A stretch of DNA of 28,259 nt from Syntrophomonas sp. (GTDB lineage: Bacteria > Bacillota > Syntrophomonadia > Syntrophomonadales > Syntrophomonadaceae), in the NCBI GenBank assembly GCA_028693695.1, contig JAQUUV010000003.1, forward strand, positions 1 through 28,259. The letters run 5' to 3'. Under the pieces are notes generated by a model. That model did no database searches, was not told where the DNA came from, and saw only the letters and a program-made list of their open reading frames with translations. Position 1 is the stretch's first letter. The number at the start of each line of letters is the position of its first letter. Below, in pieces: positions 7,303 through 13,935 of this stretch. A program made the position numbers and the translations under genes.

Positions 7303-8343
7303 ATGGAAAAGCAAATGAGACTTACCGAGATGGTTCGGGCGGCTGGCTGAGCGGCAAAGATAGGTCCGGGGACCTTAGAAGAAGTTTTAAAAGGATTTGA
7401 ATGGCCGCAGGACCCTAATCTCTTGGTGGGAATTGACAGCCGGGATGATGCCGGGGTGTATCGTGTAAATGATGACTTGGCTCTTATCCAGACTTTAGAT
7501 TTTTTTACACCTATGGTGGATGACCCTTTTATTTTCGGACAGATAGCGGCCACCAATGCGCTCAATGATATCTATGCTATGGGTGGAGAGCCTTTACTGG
7601 CGATGAACCTGGTATGCTACCCCCAGTGTGGGGATATGGCTATGTTAAGACAGATACTGGAGGGTGGGCTTAGTAAGGTTAAAGAGGCAGGGGCCTTGTT
7701 GGTTGGTGGGCATACGGTAGACGATAATGAGCCCAAATACGGGCTTTCAGTCTGCGGTCGGGTACACCCAACAAAAGTAATTAGCAATAGCACCGCTCGC
7801 CCCGGAGATATCCTGTTTTTAAGCAAACCGTTGGGAAGCGGCATCATTGCTACCGCTATAAAAGGGGAAATGGCATCCCAGCCAGCGATTGATGAAGCCA
7901 TCCATTGGATGAGTATGTTAAACAAAGACGGCTGTAGAGTAATGCAAGAAGTGGGTGTAAACGCAGCTACTGACGTGACTGGATTCGGGTTAGTGGGACA
8001 CCTTTTTGAACTGGCAGTGGCCAGCGATGTAGAGGTGGAACTGAACTGCCAAGAGCTAAATTTCATGCAGGGAGTGCTAGAATATGCCAGCCTGGGTTTG
8101 ATACCTGGGGGCGCTTATACGAACCGAGAATACTTGGCCGATAAAGTGGAATACCGAGAGGAAATTGATCCTACGCTGCGAGATCTGCTGTTTTCGCCTG
8201 AAACGGCAGGCGGTCTACTTATTGCCGTTGACAAGAGTAAAGAACTTGCTTTACAAGATGCCATGAAAGACCGGGGTTGCGTTTGTTACCGAATTGGGTC
8301 GGTGCTCCAAGCAGGGTTTAAGCCCATTAAAATCAAACGGTAA
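7303..8343 (+). CDS. selD: Selenophosphate synthase with in-frame UGA selenocysteine
   Basis: The enzyme makes monoselenophosphate from selenide and ATP for Sec-tRNA synthesis. The real reading frame starts at ATG 7303 (RBS GGGGGAGAGGTG) and passes an in-frame TGA at 7348-7350, giving 346 residues. The protein begins MEKQMRLTEMVRAAG-U-AAKIGP. In E. coli SelD the same place reads GAGCGCKISP, so Sec16 replaces the catalytic Cys and K19 matches the essential Lys. Downstream are PNLLVGIDSRDDAGVY, TLDFFTPMVDDPF, NALNDIYAMGG, a glycine-rich nucleotide loop, and GFGLVGHLFE. The Cys two residues after the catalytic one in E. coli is Ala here. A naive gene call would start at 7423 and lose the active site. 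SelA/SelB must be elsewhere in the genome. Confidence 0.95.
7348..7374 (+). promoter_or_regulatory. UGA codon plus putative bacterial SECIS hairpin
   Basis: Directly after the UGA, GGTC (7363-7366) pairs with GACC (7371-7374) around a CGGG loop, inside the coding region. The apical loop begins 16 bases after the UGA and has G among its first two bases. Both fit published descriptions of bacterial SECIS elements, which recruit SelB. The stem is short, so a longer lower stem may exist that I did not resolve by eye. Confidence 0.6.
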
Positions 8344-8503
8344 GGGACTGTCAAGGAATAAACAAGGCAGAATACGCCGAGGATTTTTCGCGTTAAACAA
8401 GGCGTCAAAACGTGGTAATACTGGAGGTATTAGCGCGTTTTGATAACGAAGTATAGCGCTAAAAAGACCGGAGTAAATGACTAGTTTATTTCTTGAAAGT
8501 CCC
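8344..8503 (+). repeat. 160-bp palindromic MITE-like element
   Basis: The whole 160 bp is an imperfect palindrome centred near 8424. The left end GGGACTGTCAAGGAATAAAC pairs with the right end GTTTATTTCTTGAAAGTCCC, with inner pairs TCAAAACG/CGTTTTGA and TAATAC/GTATTA around TGGAG. It is flanked on both sides by TAA (8341-8343, the selD stop codon, and 8504-8506), a possible 3-bp target duplication. It has no coding capacity. Related copies occur at 572-617, 9034-9164 and 28219-28259, so it is a dispersed non-autonomous element, probably mobilised by a transposase encoded elsewhere. Confidence 0.85.
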
Positions 8504-8561
8504 TAATAGAAAACTAGAACGGATTTTGCTGGCGATAGGCACTAGCAATGGGGAGGGAAGC

Positions 8562-8750
8562 ATGGAGAGAAAAGTCTTTGAACTGGGGGATATAGTAAGG
8601 ATGAAAAAGCAGCATCCCTGTGGCAGCCATAACTGGGAAGTGGTGAGAATGGGGATGGATATTAAAATTAAATGCCTTGGTTGCGGGAGATTGGTAATGC
8701 TTCCCCGCAGCGAATTTGAGAAAAAAATGGTTCGGGTTGTGGAGAAGTGA
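8562..8750 (+). CDS. DUF951 family small protein
   Basis: The 62-residue protein reads MERKVFELGDIVRMKKQHPC and then GSHNWEVVRMGMDIKIKC-LGCG-RLVMLPRSEFEKKM. It has the DUF951 hallmarks: GD-x-V-x-M/L-KK-x-HPCG, then the C-x-x-C pair. The three cysteines and the His suggest metal binding in a small beta-barrel, and a nucleic-acid role has been guessed, but no function is proven. The frame is open back to 8493 inside the repeat element, but GGGAGGG eight bases before the ATG at 8562 fixes the start. DUF951 genes often sit near rpsF in Firmicutes, as here. Confidence 0.87.
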   Translation: MERKVFELGDIVRMKKQHPCGSHNWEVVRMGMDIKIKCLGCGRLVMLPRSEFEKKMVRVVEK

Positions 8751-8817
8751 CAATTTGAGGGCCTGGTGCATATACTGTAGCAGGTTAATTAGAATACGGC
8801 CGAGGAGAGTGGAAAAG

Positions 8818-9030
8818 GTGCTTAAAATAGTATCCGAGAAGCAATTCTGTACCGGGGATTTGGTTACGGTGAAAAATTCCCGGAAGGACGAGCGTTTCTG
8901 CATCATCGGGCTGAAGATAAATGAACAACAGCAACAAGTGGCAGTACTCAAAGCATTATTTAATGATACCTATATTATTGAAAAACCTGTATCAGAATTA
9001 AAAAGTCTTTTGATTAAGGGTATACTGTAA
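8818..9030 (+). CDS. Small hypothetical protein, 70 residues
   Basis: I do not recognise this gene. The protein begins VLKIVSEKQFCTGDLVTVKN and continues with RKDERFCIIGLKINEQQQQ, ending in a hydrophobic/basic LIKGIL. 'GDLVTVKN' and the strand-like pattern suggest a small SH3-like or KOW-like beta barrel, but this is only a visual impression. The frame is open back to 8716, overlapping DUF951 out of frame. The GTG at 8818 lies 10 bases after GGAG; a GTG at 8809 is only 1 base after it. The gene ends where a degenerate copy of the palindromic repeat begins. It is on the same strand as DUF951 and rpsF and may belong to their operon. Confidence 0.5.
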   Translation: MLKIVSEKQFCTGDLVTVKNSRKDERFCIIGLKINEQQQQVAVLKALFNDTYIIEKPVSELKSLLIKGIL

Positions 9031-9033
9031 TAA

Positions 9034-9164
9034 GGACTATCACCCTGCGGGTACCACTGGTGTTCGCTCGCGCTTACTACTAATGTTGCAAGAAATAAAC
9101 AAGGAAGAATACGTCCGCTAGTTGCATCGTGAGAAAAATACTGCTATAATAAATGACAAGTCCC
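9034..9164 (+). repeat. Degenerate copy of the palindromic repeat
   Basis: The segment starts TAA-GGACTATCA and ends TGACAAGTCCC, which are shortened terminal inverted repeats like those at 8344-8503. Inside it, CAAGAAATAAACAAGGAAGA and then ATACG match the left end of the full element (CAAGGAATAAACAAGGCAGA, then ATACG). The interior also has unrelated sequence, so it is decayed or rearranged. The likely rpsF promoter falls inside it. Confidence 0.5.
9122..9150 (+). promoter_or_regulatory. Probable SigA promoter of rpsF-ssb-rpsR
   Basis: TTGCAT (9122-9127), a 17-base spacer and a perfect TATAAT (9145-9150) preceded by TG (extended -10) lie about 85 bases before rpsF. Transcription would start near 9157, within the right end of the degenerate repeat. 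Confidence 0.65.
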
Positions 9165-9165
9165 T

Positions 9166-9208
9166 GCCCCGGACGAATGGTTCGGGGCCATTACTCGTGT
9201 AAACGAGT
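9166..9208 (+). promoter_or_regulatory. Two hairpins in the rpsF leader
   Basis: GCCCCGGAC (9166-9174) pairs with GTTCGGGGC (9180-9188) around GAATG. ACTCGT (9193-9198) pairs with ACGAGT (9203-9208) around a GTAA tetraloop. The S6-S18 complex is known to repress rpsF operons by binding a leader hairpin with a conserved CCG. A CCG is present at 9169-9171, but whether it is in the right bulge is not clear, so the S6-S18 assignment is only a suggestion. Confidence 0.45.
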
Positions 9209-9234
9209 TTAGTCCAGAGGGAGGAGGTGTGAAA

Positions 9235-9528
9235 ATGCGTGTTTATGAGATGATGTTTATCATCAAACCAGATGTGCCCGAAGAAGGAATCGCTGAAATC
9301 AAGGAAAAGTTACACAAGATTATTGATGATTTTGGAGGCGAGTTTGTCGACGAGGTTATAGGCTGGGGCAAAAAACGCATGGCGTATAAGATAGAAGACT
9401 ATTCAGAGGGTATCTATTCTTTATGGCATTTTAAAGGTATGCCAGAAACTGTTCAGGAATTGGACAGGGTTATAAAGATATCCGATAGTCTATTACGCCA
9501 CATTATTATACGAAAAGACGAAAAATAG
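9235..9528 (+). CDS. rpsF: 30S ribosomal protein S6
   Basis: The 97-residue protein starts MRVYEMMFIIKPDVPEEG and has the S6 landmarks WGKKRMAYKIEDYSEGIYSL and, near the end, VIKISDSLLRHIIIRKDE. S6 binds 16S rRNA together with S18, whose gene is two genes downstream. A GTG at 9229 would add two residues but overlaps the GGAGGAGGTG ribosome binding site. The ATG at 9235 is 7 bases after GGAGG and was chosen. It is the first gene of the rpsF-ssb-rpsR operon, a universal bacterial arrangement. Confidence 0.97.
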   Translation: MRVYEMMFIIKPDVPEEGIAEIKEKLHKIIDDFGGEFVDEVIGWGKKRMAYKIEDYSEGIYSLWHFKGMPETVQELDRVIKISDSLLRHIIIRKDEK

Positions 9529-9555
9529 TATCTGCCAACTGGGGGGGAGCGAAAA

Positions 9556-9999
9556 ATGTTAAACCGGGTTATTCTTATCGGTCGCATGACACGCGATCCG
9601 GAGCTGAAATATACGCCTAGCGGGACAGCGGTAACTACGTTTACTCTGGCTATAAATCGCAAATTTAATAAAGAACAGACGGATTTTATTGATGTTGTGG
9701 TATGGAGGCAATCAGCAGAGTTTTGTGCCAATTATGGGAGCAAAGGGAGACTGGCCGCCGTAGAAGGCCGGTTACAGGTACGTACCTATGAAACCAAGGA
9801 GGGGCAGAAGCGAAAGGTTGCTGAAGTAGTTGCTGACGACGTAAGGTTTTTGGATAAGGCCGGGACAGGTTCTGCTTCCGGCTCCGGTCAACAGGCTAGT
9901 GCCCGCAAAGATGACCAGTGGGAAGACTTGGGACGTGAAGTAAGGTTGGAAGATATTGATATGGTTGATAAAAATGAAGAGGATGAAATACCTTTCTAG
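9556..9999 (+). CDS. ssb: Single-stranded DNA-binding protein
   Basis: The 147-residue protein has an N-terminal OB fold (MLNRVILIGRMTRDPELKYT through about residue 105, with VVVWRQSAEFCANY and GRLQVRTYE). A Ser/Gly/Gln-rich linker follows, then the acidic tip EDEIPF, which binds partners of replication and repair. The core and tip are complete and the linker is short. It lies 27 bp after rpsF and 18-21 bp before rpsR, with GGGGGGGAGCG as ribosome binding site. Confidence 0.97.
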   Translation: MLNRVILIGRMTRDPELKYTPSGTAVTTFTLAINRKFNKEQTDFIDVVVWRQSAEFCANYGSKGRLAAVEGRLQVRTYETKEGQKRKVAEVVADDVRFLDKAGTGSASGSGQQASARKDDQWEDLGREVRLEDIDMVDKNEEDEIPF

Positions 10000-10020
10000 A
10001 TAAGGAGGACGACTACCTTG

Positions 10021-10245
10021 ATGAAGCGGGACAAACGCAAGAAGAGGCGTCAGTGCAATTTCTGTGCTGACAAAGTTGAGGGGATAGATTATAAGGAATT
10101 AGTTAAGTTACGCCGCTATGTCACCGAGCGGGGCAAGATACTTCCTCGCAGGATCACCGGCAACTGTGCATTGCACCAACGGCAGTTGACAGTGGCGATA
10201 AAAAGAGCTAGGATCATGGCATTACTACCTTATACATCAGAATAA
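10021..10245 (+). CDS. rpsR: 30S ribosomal protein S18, cysteine-containing (C+) form
   Basis: The 74-residue protein includes KRRQCNFCADKVEGIDYKEL, then GKILPRRITGNCALHQRQLT and IKRARIMALLPYT. The CxxC pair plus NCALHQ matches the zinc-binding C+ type of S18, as opposed to the C- type found in some bacteria. Start choice: AAGGAGG is 12 bases before ATG 10021 and 9 before TTG 10018, which would add one Met. ATG is kept, but TTG is a fair alternative. A strong terminator follows, so this is the last gene of the operon. Confidence 0.95.
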   Translation: MKRDKRKKRRQCNFCADKVEGIDYKELVKLRRYVTERGKILPRRITGNCALHQRQLTVAIKRARIMALLPYTSE

Positions 10246-10253
10246 CAGAGACA

Positions 10254-10289
10254 AATAAGCCCTCGCTTCGGTAGAGGGCTTATTTTTTT
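10254..10289 (+). terminator. Terminator after rpsR
   Basis: AATAAGCCCTC (10254-10264) pairs perfectly with GAGGGCTTATT (10274-10284), with a 9-base loop and a run of seven U (10283-10289). It separates rpsF-ssb-rpsR from yybS-rplI-lonC. Confidence 0.93.
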
Positions 10290-10329
10290 GTTGAAATATT
10301 TTATCATCGGGGTTGTCGTATAGTCAGGC

Positions 10330-10356
10330 AGGAAAAACCGACTTCTGTGCAGAAAA
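10330..10356 (+). promoter_or_regulatory. SigH-like promoter before yybS
   Basis: AGGAAAA (10330-10336), 14 bases, then AGAAAA (10351-10356). This resembles the SigH pattern (AGGAWWW, 12-14 bases, RGAAT), though the -10 lacks the final T of GAAT. It is the weakest of the three such motifs in the window, placed about 50 bases before the yybS start. Confidence 0.35.
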
Positions 10357-10406
10357 GGATAGGAGGAGGTGTCTTCAGTACCTAGAGAATAAAACGAGGT
10401 GATAAC

Positions 10407-11375
10407 TTGCCGGGAGTAGTATATCTAGTATGCATATCGTCGGGGGCTTGTTTGGTTATGGGCCGTTCGCCATATTTAACTTTTATAGCCGCCATAGTTT
10501 GGGGAGTATCTCTAGTTATAGGCGGGCACTTTCTTAATGGGAAGAAATTAGCATTGGTATTTGGCCTCAACCTTTTGCTTTTGTATGGCCTTACTGGAAA
10601 TAACGGTTTATTTTTTGCACTAGGCTTTTACGGAATGCCTTCATTTTTAATGGGTTATCTGTTAGGTCGTCAGAAGGGATATTATGAACTCCAGAAGTGG
10701 GGATTGGTATCCGCAGTGCTTGCGGTTAGCCTGTTTATCGCACTAGCCTATTATAATGTCGACCAGGTACAAATAAACAGCATGCAAACGGAAGTAGAAA
10801 AATACATGCAGGAAAGCCTGGTTATTTCCGGAGATGATTCCAGCTTTTTAAAGCTTTATGAGGAGCAAGGGATCAGCCAGGAAGAAATGAAAAATAGCAT
10901 TGCACTGGTGGCTCGAGGGTTGGTTATGCACCTGCCGGCTTTTTATTATCTACAGGTCATGCTAACAGTATTAATTATTTTGAACATAAGTACCTACATT
11001 AGCCGGAAAAGGAGCCTGCCCATCCTTATGAAGAGGCCCTTTAGTGAGGATATTATGCCATGGCAATTTGCCTGGGGGATAATAATCGCATTGTCCTTAT
11101 GGTTATGGGGCAGAGATGAAATGACAGCTCTATATTATGTGGGGTCCAACCTCTTGGTAATTTTGGCAACGGTAACAGTGTATTTTGGGTTTTCCGGACT
11201 AGCCTATCGTTGGGTAAATATGAACCCGGGAAGCAAAAAATGGATTCTAACCATATTTATCATTGTTAGCTTAGCGTTCACCTTGCCCGCCATAATTTTC
11301 ATTGGTCTTTTAGGGCTATTTGATTCATTATTGGACTATAGAAAACTGCGCAGCAAAAAGGAGGAAACAAGATGA
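10407..11375 (+). CDS. YybS-like (DUF2232) membrane protein
   Basis: The 322-residue polytopic protein has about eight hydrophobic segments (starting at residues 1-25, 30-45, 48-68, 75-90, 98-115, then 175-200, 215-235, 240-265 and 280-300). A soluble loop of about 60 residues (roughly 117-175) lies in the middle. Its position between rpsR and rplI with an ATGA overlap to rplI matches yybS of Firmicutes (DUF2232), whose role is unknown. It resembles ECF/S-component-like folds only by topology. The start is TTG, supported by GAGGTG six bases upstream. An additional strong AGGAGGAGG at 10361-10369 is not followed by a usable start. Confidence 0.82.
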   Translation: MPGVVYLVCISSGACLVMGRSPYLTFIAAIVWGVSLVIGGHFLNGKKLALVFGLNLLLLYGLTGNNGLFFALGFYGMPSFLMGYLLGRQKGYYELQKWGLVSAVLAVSLFIALAYYNVDQVQINSMQTEVEKYMQESLVISGDDSSFLKLYEEQGISQEEMKNSIALVARGLVMHLPAFYYLQVMLTVLIILNISTYISRKRSLPILMKRPFSEDIMPWQFAWGIIIALSLWLWGRDEMTALYYVGSNLLVILATVTVYFGFSGLAYRWVNMNPGSKKWILTIFIIVSLAFTLPAIIFIGLLGLFDSLLDYRKLRSKKEETR

Positions 11376-11818
11376 AGGTGATTCTGACCCAGGAAGTTAA
11401 AAAGTTAGGGCTTAAGGGCCAGGTTTTGGAAGTATCGGATGGCTATGCGCGAAACTTTCTTATCCCCCAAGGGCTTGCAGAGGAAGCCACTAAAACAAAA
11501 TTAAAGGAAGTCCAGGAAAAAAGCGTAAAAGATGAGAAGAAGAAAAGCAGCGAAAAAGAGAAGGCTGAAGAGCTGAAAGTGAAGCTGCACGGGAAAAAGA
11601 TCGAGATTAAAGTTAAAGCTGGAGCGGGAGATAAACTCTTTGGGGCCGTTACGGTTAAAGAGATTGCCGATATTTTACAAAAGGAATTTAAGATATCAAT
11701 AGATAAAAAGAAGATCGATGTAGGTGAACCGATTAAACACTTGGGCCAATACAACATCAAGTTGAAGATATATCCTTCAGTTCAAGCCGATGTCAAATTA
11801 ATTGTAGCACCTGAATAA
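11372..11818 (+). CDS. rplI: 50S ribosomal protein L9
   Basis: The 148-residue protein opens MKVILTQEVKKLGLKGQVLE and VSDGYARNFLIPQGLA, the N-terminal rRNA-binding domain. A charged Lys/Glu-rich central helix covers about residues 45-75, and the C-terminal domain includes LFGAVTVKEIADIL and IKHLGQYNIKLKIYP. The length is the family norm. It overlaps yybS by 4 bases (ATGA), so it is translationally coupled, and AAGGAGG gives a strong ribosome binding site. In many Firmicutes dnaB/dnaC follows; here lonC does. Confidence 0.97.
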   Translation: MKVILTQEVKKLGLKGQVLEVSDGYARNFLIPQGLAEEATKTKLKEVQEKSVKDEKKKSSEKEKAEELKVKLHGKKIEIKVKAGAGDKLFGAVTVKEIADILQKEFKISIDKKKIDVGEPIKHLGQYNIKLKIYPSVQADVKLIVAPE

Positions 11819-11837
11819 TCCGGGAGGAAAGAGAACC

Positions 11838-13790
11838 ATGTTGTACTTGATAAAACAAATGAATCAGCAAGAATCGCAGCAGAATAAGGAATTGGAGATT
11901 GACCAAAGAATTACCGACCTTTTTAAACACCTCGATATACTCTACGGAACTCAGGGTTTTATTCTACGAGCCAGCAAACTGGATGCGGTGGATTTAATTA
12001 GTTCGGAGCAGGCCCAAGACCGGGTACTGGCCCTGCAGAAGATGCTAGAGGCTGATCCGACTCTCAATGAACTGGCGGCCACTGAGGAAATAGGGGACAT
12101 ATTAGATCATTTGGAAGATATGGTGGCAGACAAATATGCCCGGCGAGCAGTGGAAGATAAATTGCAAAAACGGGTTCAAGAGAAAATGGAGGAAAAATAC
12201 AACGACTATTTGCGGGATATAAAAACTCAGATTGTCAAGGAGCAAAGTAATAATCATGAGAATGCGCAAACGCTCAAGAAGCTGGGGTTGCTGGAAAAGA
12301 TGGAACGCAGTGGCCTAAATGGTTCTGCCTTTGATCGTTTGAGGCCGGGAAAAGTAGAGGAGATCATAGGCCAGGAAAAAGCTCTTAGAGCACTGATTTC
12401 CAAACTGAATACCCCGTTTCCCCAACACATATTACTTTACGGTCCACCCGGCGTAGGGAAGACAACCTGTGCCCGTCTAGCCATGGAAATGGTAAGAGGC
12501 AGAAAGGACAGCGTTTTCCAGGAGGAAGCGCCGTTCGTAGAGGTGGATGGAACCACCTTGAGATGGGATCCTCGGGAATCAACCAACCCTCTGCTGGGTT
12601 CGGTACATGACCCTATTTATCAGGGAGCCAGGCGGGAATTGGCCGAAGAGGGCATCCCGGAGCCCAAATTAGGGTTGGTGTCAGACGCCCACGGTGGCAT
12701 TTTATTTATTGATGAAATTGGCGAGATGGATAACTACTTGCAGAATAAATTATTAAAGGTATTGGAAGATAAGCGGGTCTTTTTTGAATCTTCCTATTAT
12801 GACCCTCATGACGAGAGGGTGCCGCAGTATATAAAAAAAATATTTACCGATGGGGTTCCAGCTGATTTTCTGCTGATCGGGGCGACCACCAAGACTCAGG
12901 AAGACATAAGTCCTGCCTTTCGCTCCCGGTGCATGGAAATATTTTTCGAACCCCTTACTCCGGAGCACATTAAGCAGATCGTGACTAATTCTGCATACAA
13001 ACTGGGCATAGATATTGCACCAGAGCTGGGTGATATTATAAGTGATTACAGCCATGATGGGCGCAGCGCCAACAAGATATTGGTTGATGCTTATGCTTTG
13101 GCCAGCAATGAAGGAAAGCATAGCTTGGGGCGACTACAGGTTGAGGCCAAGCATGTTTATGAAGCCATTCAAAACAGTCGGATTTCGCCTTATATTTTGA
13201 GCAAAGGTTCTGATGAAGCTGAGGTAGGTAAAATATTTGGCGTAGGAGTATCTGGGCACCTGGGCAGCCTGATCGAGCTAGAGGCGATTGCCTTTGCTGC
13301 TGAATCTGGAGCAGGGACGATTCGCTTCAACGATACCGCAGGCAGTATGGCCAAAGATTCAGTAATTAATGCGGCCTCAGTTTTTCGTAAGGAAAGAGGC
13401 GAAAACCTAAATAACTATGATATTCATATCAATATTATCGGTGGCGGGAAAGTTGACGGGCCATCAGCGGGTGCAGCTATTTACCTGGCTATAAGTAGTG
13501 CAGTTCTAAATTGGCCGGTGTACCAGGATGTAGCTGTAAGTGGGGAAATCTCCATTCAAGGAAGGGTAAAGCCGGTGGGAGGTATTTACCAGAAAATATT
13601 TGGGGCCAAGCAATCTGGCATTAAGAAGATTCTTATCCCGGTGGAAAATATACCTGATATACCGGTAGGAATCAAAGGAATAGAGATAATTCCGATAAAA
13701 TACATACAGGAAGCCTATCAACATGTTTTCACCCCTGATTCGCAGGTGTGCAAATCTGCCGGCAGGCTTGATGAAGTCATTCCAGTATAA
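11838..13790 (+). CDS. lonC: Lon-like ATP-dependent protease LonC
   Basis: The 650-residue protein has a coiled N-terminal segment (about 1-160), then an AAA+ domain: Walker A GPPGVGKT (202-209), Walker B GILFIDE (287-293), and sensor/arginine-finger region SPAFRSRCMEIFFEPL (358-373). The C-terminal S16 protease domain has catalytic Ser543 in KVDGPSAGAA and Lys586 in GGIYQKI. The 43-residue Ser-Lys spacing equals that of E. coli Lon (S679-K722). It lacks the large N-terminal substrate domain of LonA and has no membrane segment as in archaeal LonB, so LonC is the best fit. LonC-type genes are known from spore formers; the substrate is unknown. It follows rplI by 19 bp, with GGGAGG before ATG. 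Confidence 0.9.
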   Translation: MLYLIKQMNQQESQQNKELEIDQRITDLFKHLDILYGTQGFILRASKLDAVDLISSEQAQDRVLALQKMLEADPTLNELAATEEIGDILDHLEDMVADKYARRAVEDKLQKRVQEKMEEKYNDYLRDIKTQIVKEQSNNHENAQTLKKLGLLEKMERSGLNGSAFDRLRPGKVEEIIGQEKALRALISKLNTPFPQHILLYGPPGVGKTTCARLAMEMVRGRKDSVFQEEAPFVEVDGTTLRWDPRESTNPLLGSVHDPIYQGARRELAEEGIPEPKLGLVSDAHGGILFIDEIGEMDNYLQNKLLKVLEDKRVFFESSYYDPHDERVPQYIKKIFTDGVPADFLLIGATTKTQEDISPAFRSRCMEIFFEPLTPEHIKQIVTNSAYKLGIDIAPELGDIISDYSHDGRSANKILVDAYALASNEGKHSLGRLQVEAKHVYEAIQNSRISPYILSKGSDEAEVGKIFGVGVSGHLGSLIELEAIAFAAESGAGTIRFNDTAGSMAKDSVINAASVFRKERGENLNNYDIHINIIGGGKVDGPSAGAAIYLAISSAVLNWPVYQDVAVSGEISIQGRVKPVGGIYQKIFGAKQSGIKKILIPVENIPDIPVGIKGIEIIPIKYIQEAYQHVFTPDSQVCKSAGRLDEVIPV

Positions 13791-13827
13791 ACACTTACTC
13801 TCTGCATGTTTGCTCGCGCCTCGATTA

Positions 13828-13856
13828 TTGACACTATATTACCCTTCTGCTACTAT
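13828..13856 (+). promoter_or_regulatory. SigA promoter of purA
   Basis: A perfect TTGACA (13828-13833), 17 bases, and TACTAT (13851-13856) with an upstream TG (extended -10) lie in the lonC-purA gap. Transcription would start near 13863, giving a leader of about 70 bases. No PurR-type repeat or guanine riboswitch was recognised in the leader. Confidence 0.85.
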
Positions 13857-13935
13857 TAATAGGTTGGAAATAAACCGACTTTACATGGTTGCGTTAATAT
13901 ACGTGATTTCATACATAAAACCAGGGGGTGGATCT

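Noticed and set aside
8493..8561. Upstream extension of DUF951 into the repeat element
   Set aside because: There is no ribosome binding site before it, and a good one precedes ATG 8562.
8344..9164. CRISPR-like repetition
   Set aside because: The repeats are a few dispersed palindromes with no regular spacers.
10361..10392. Very strong AGGAGGAGG followed by a GTG and a 7-codon frame before yybS
   Set aside because: The GTG is only 1 base after the Shine-Dalgarno and the peptide is too short to call; it may be a leader peptide, but there is no further support.
13723..13935. Upstream extension of the purA frame into lonC
   Set aside because: It overlaps the lonC end, would cross the purA promoter, and PurA proteins start at the MPAVVLVGAQWG position.
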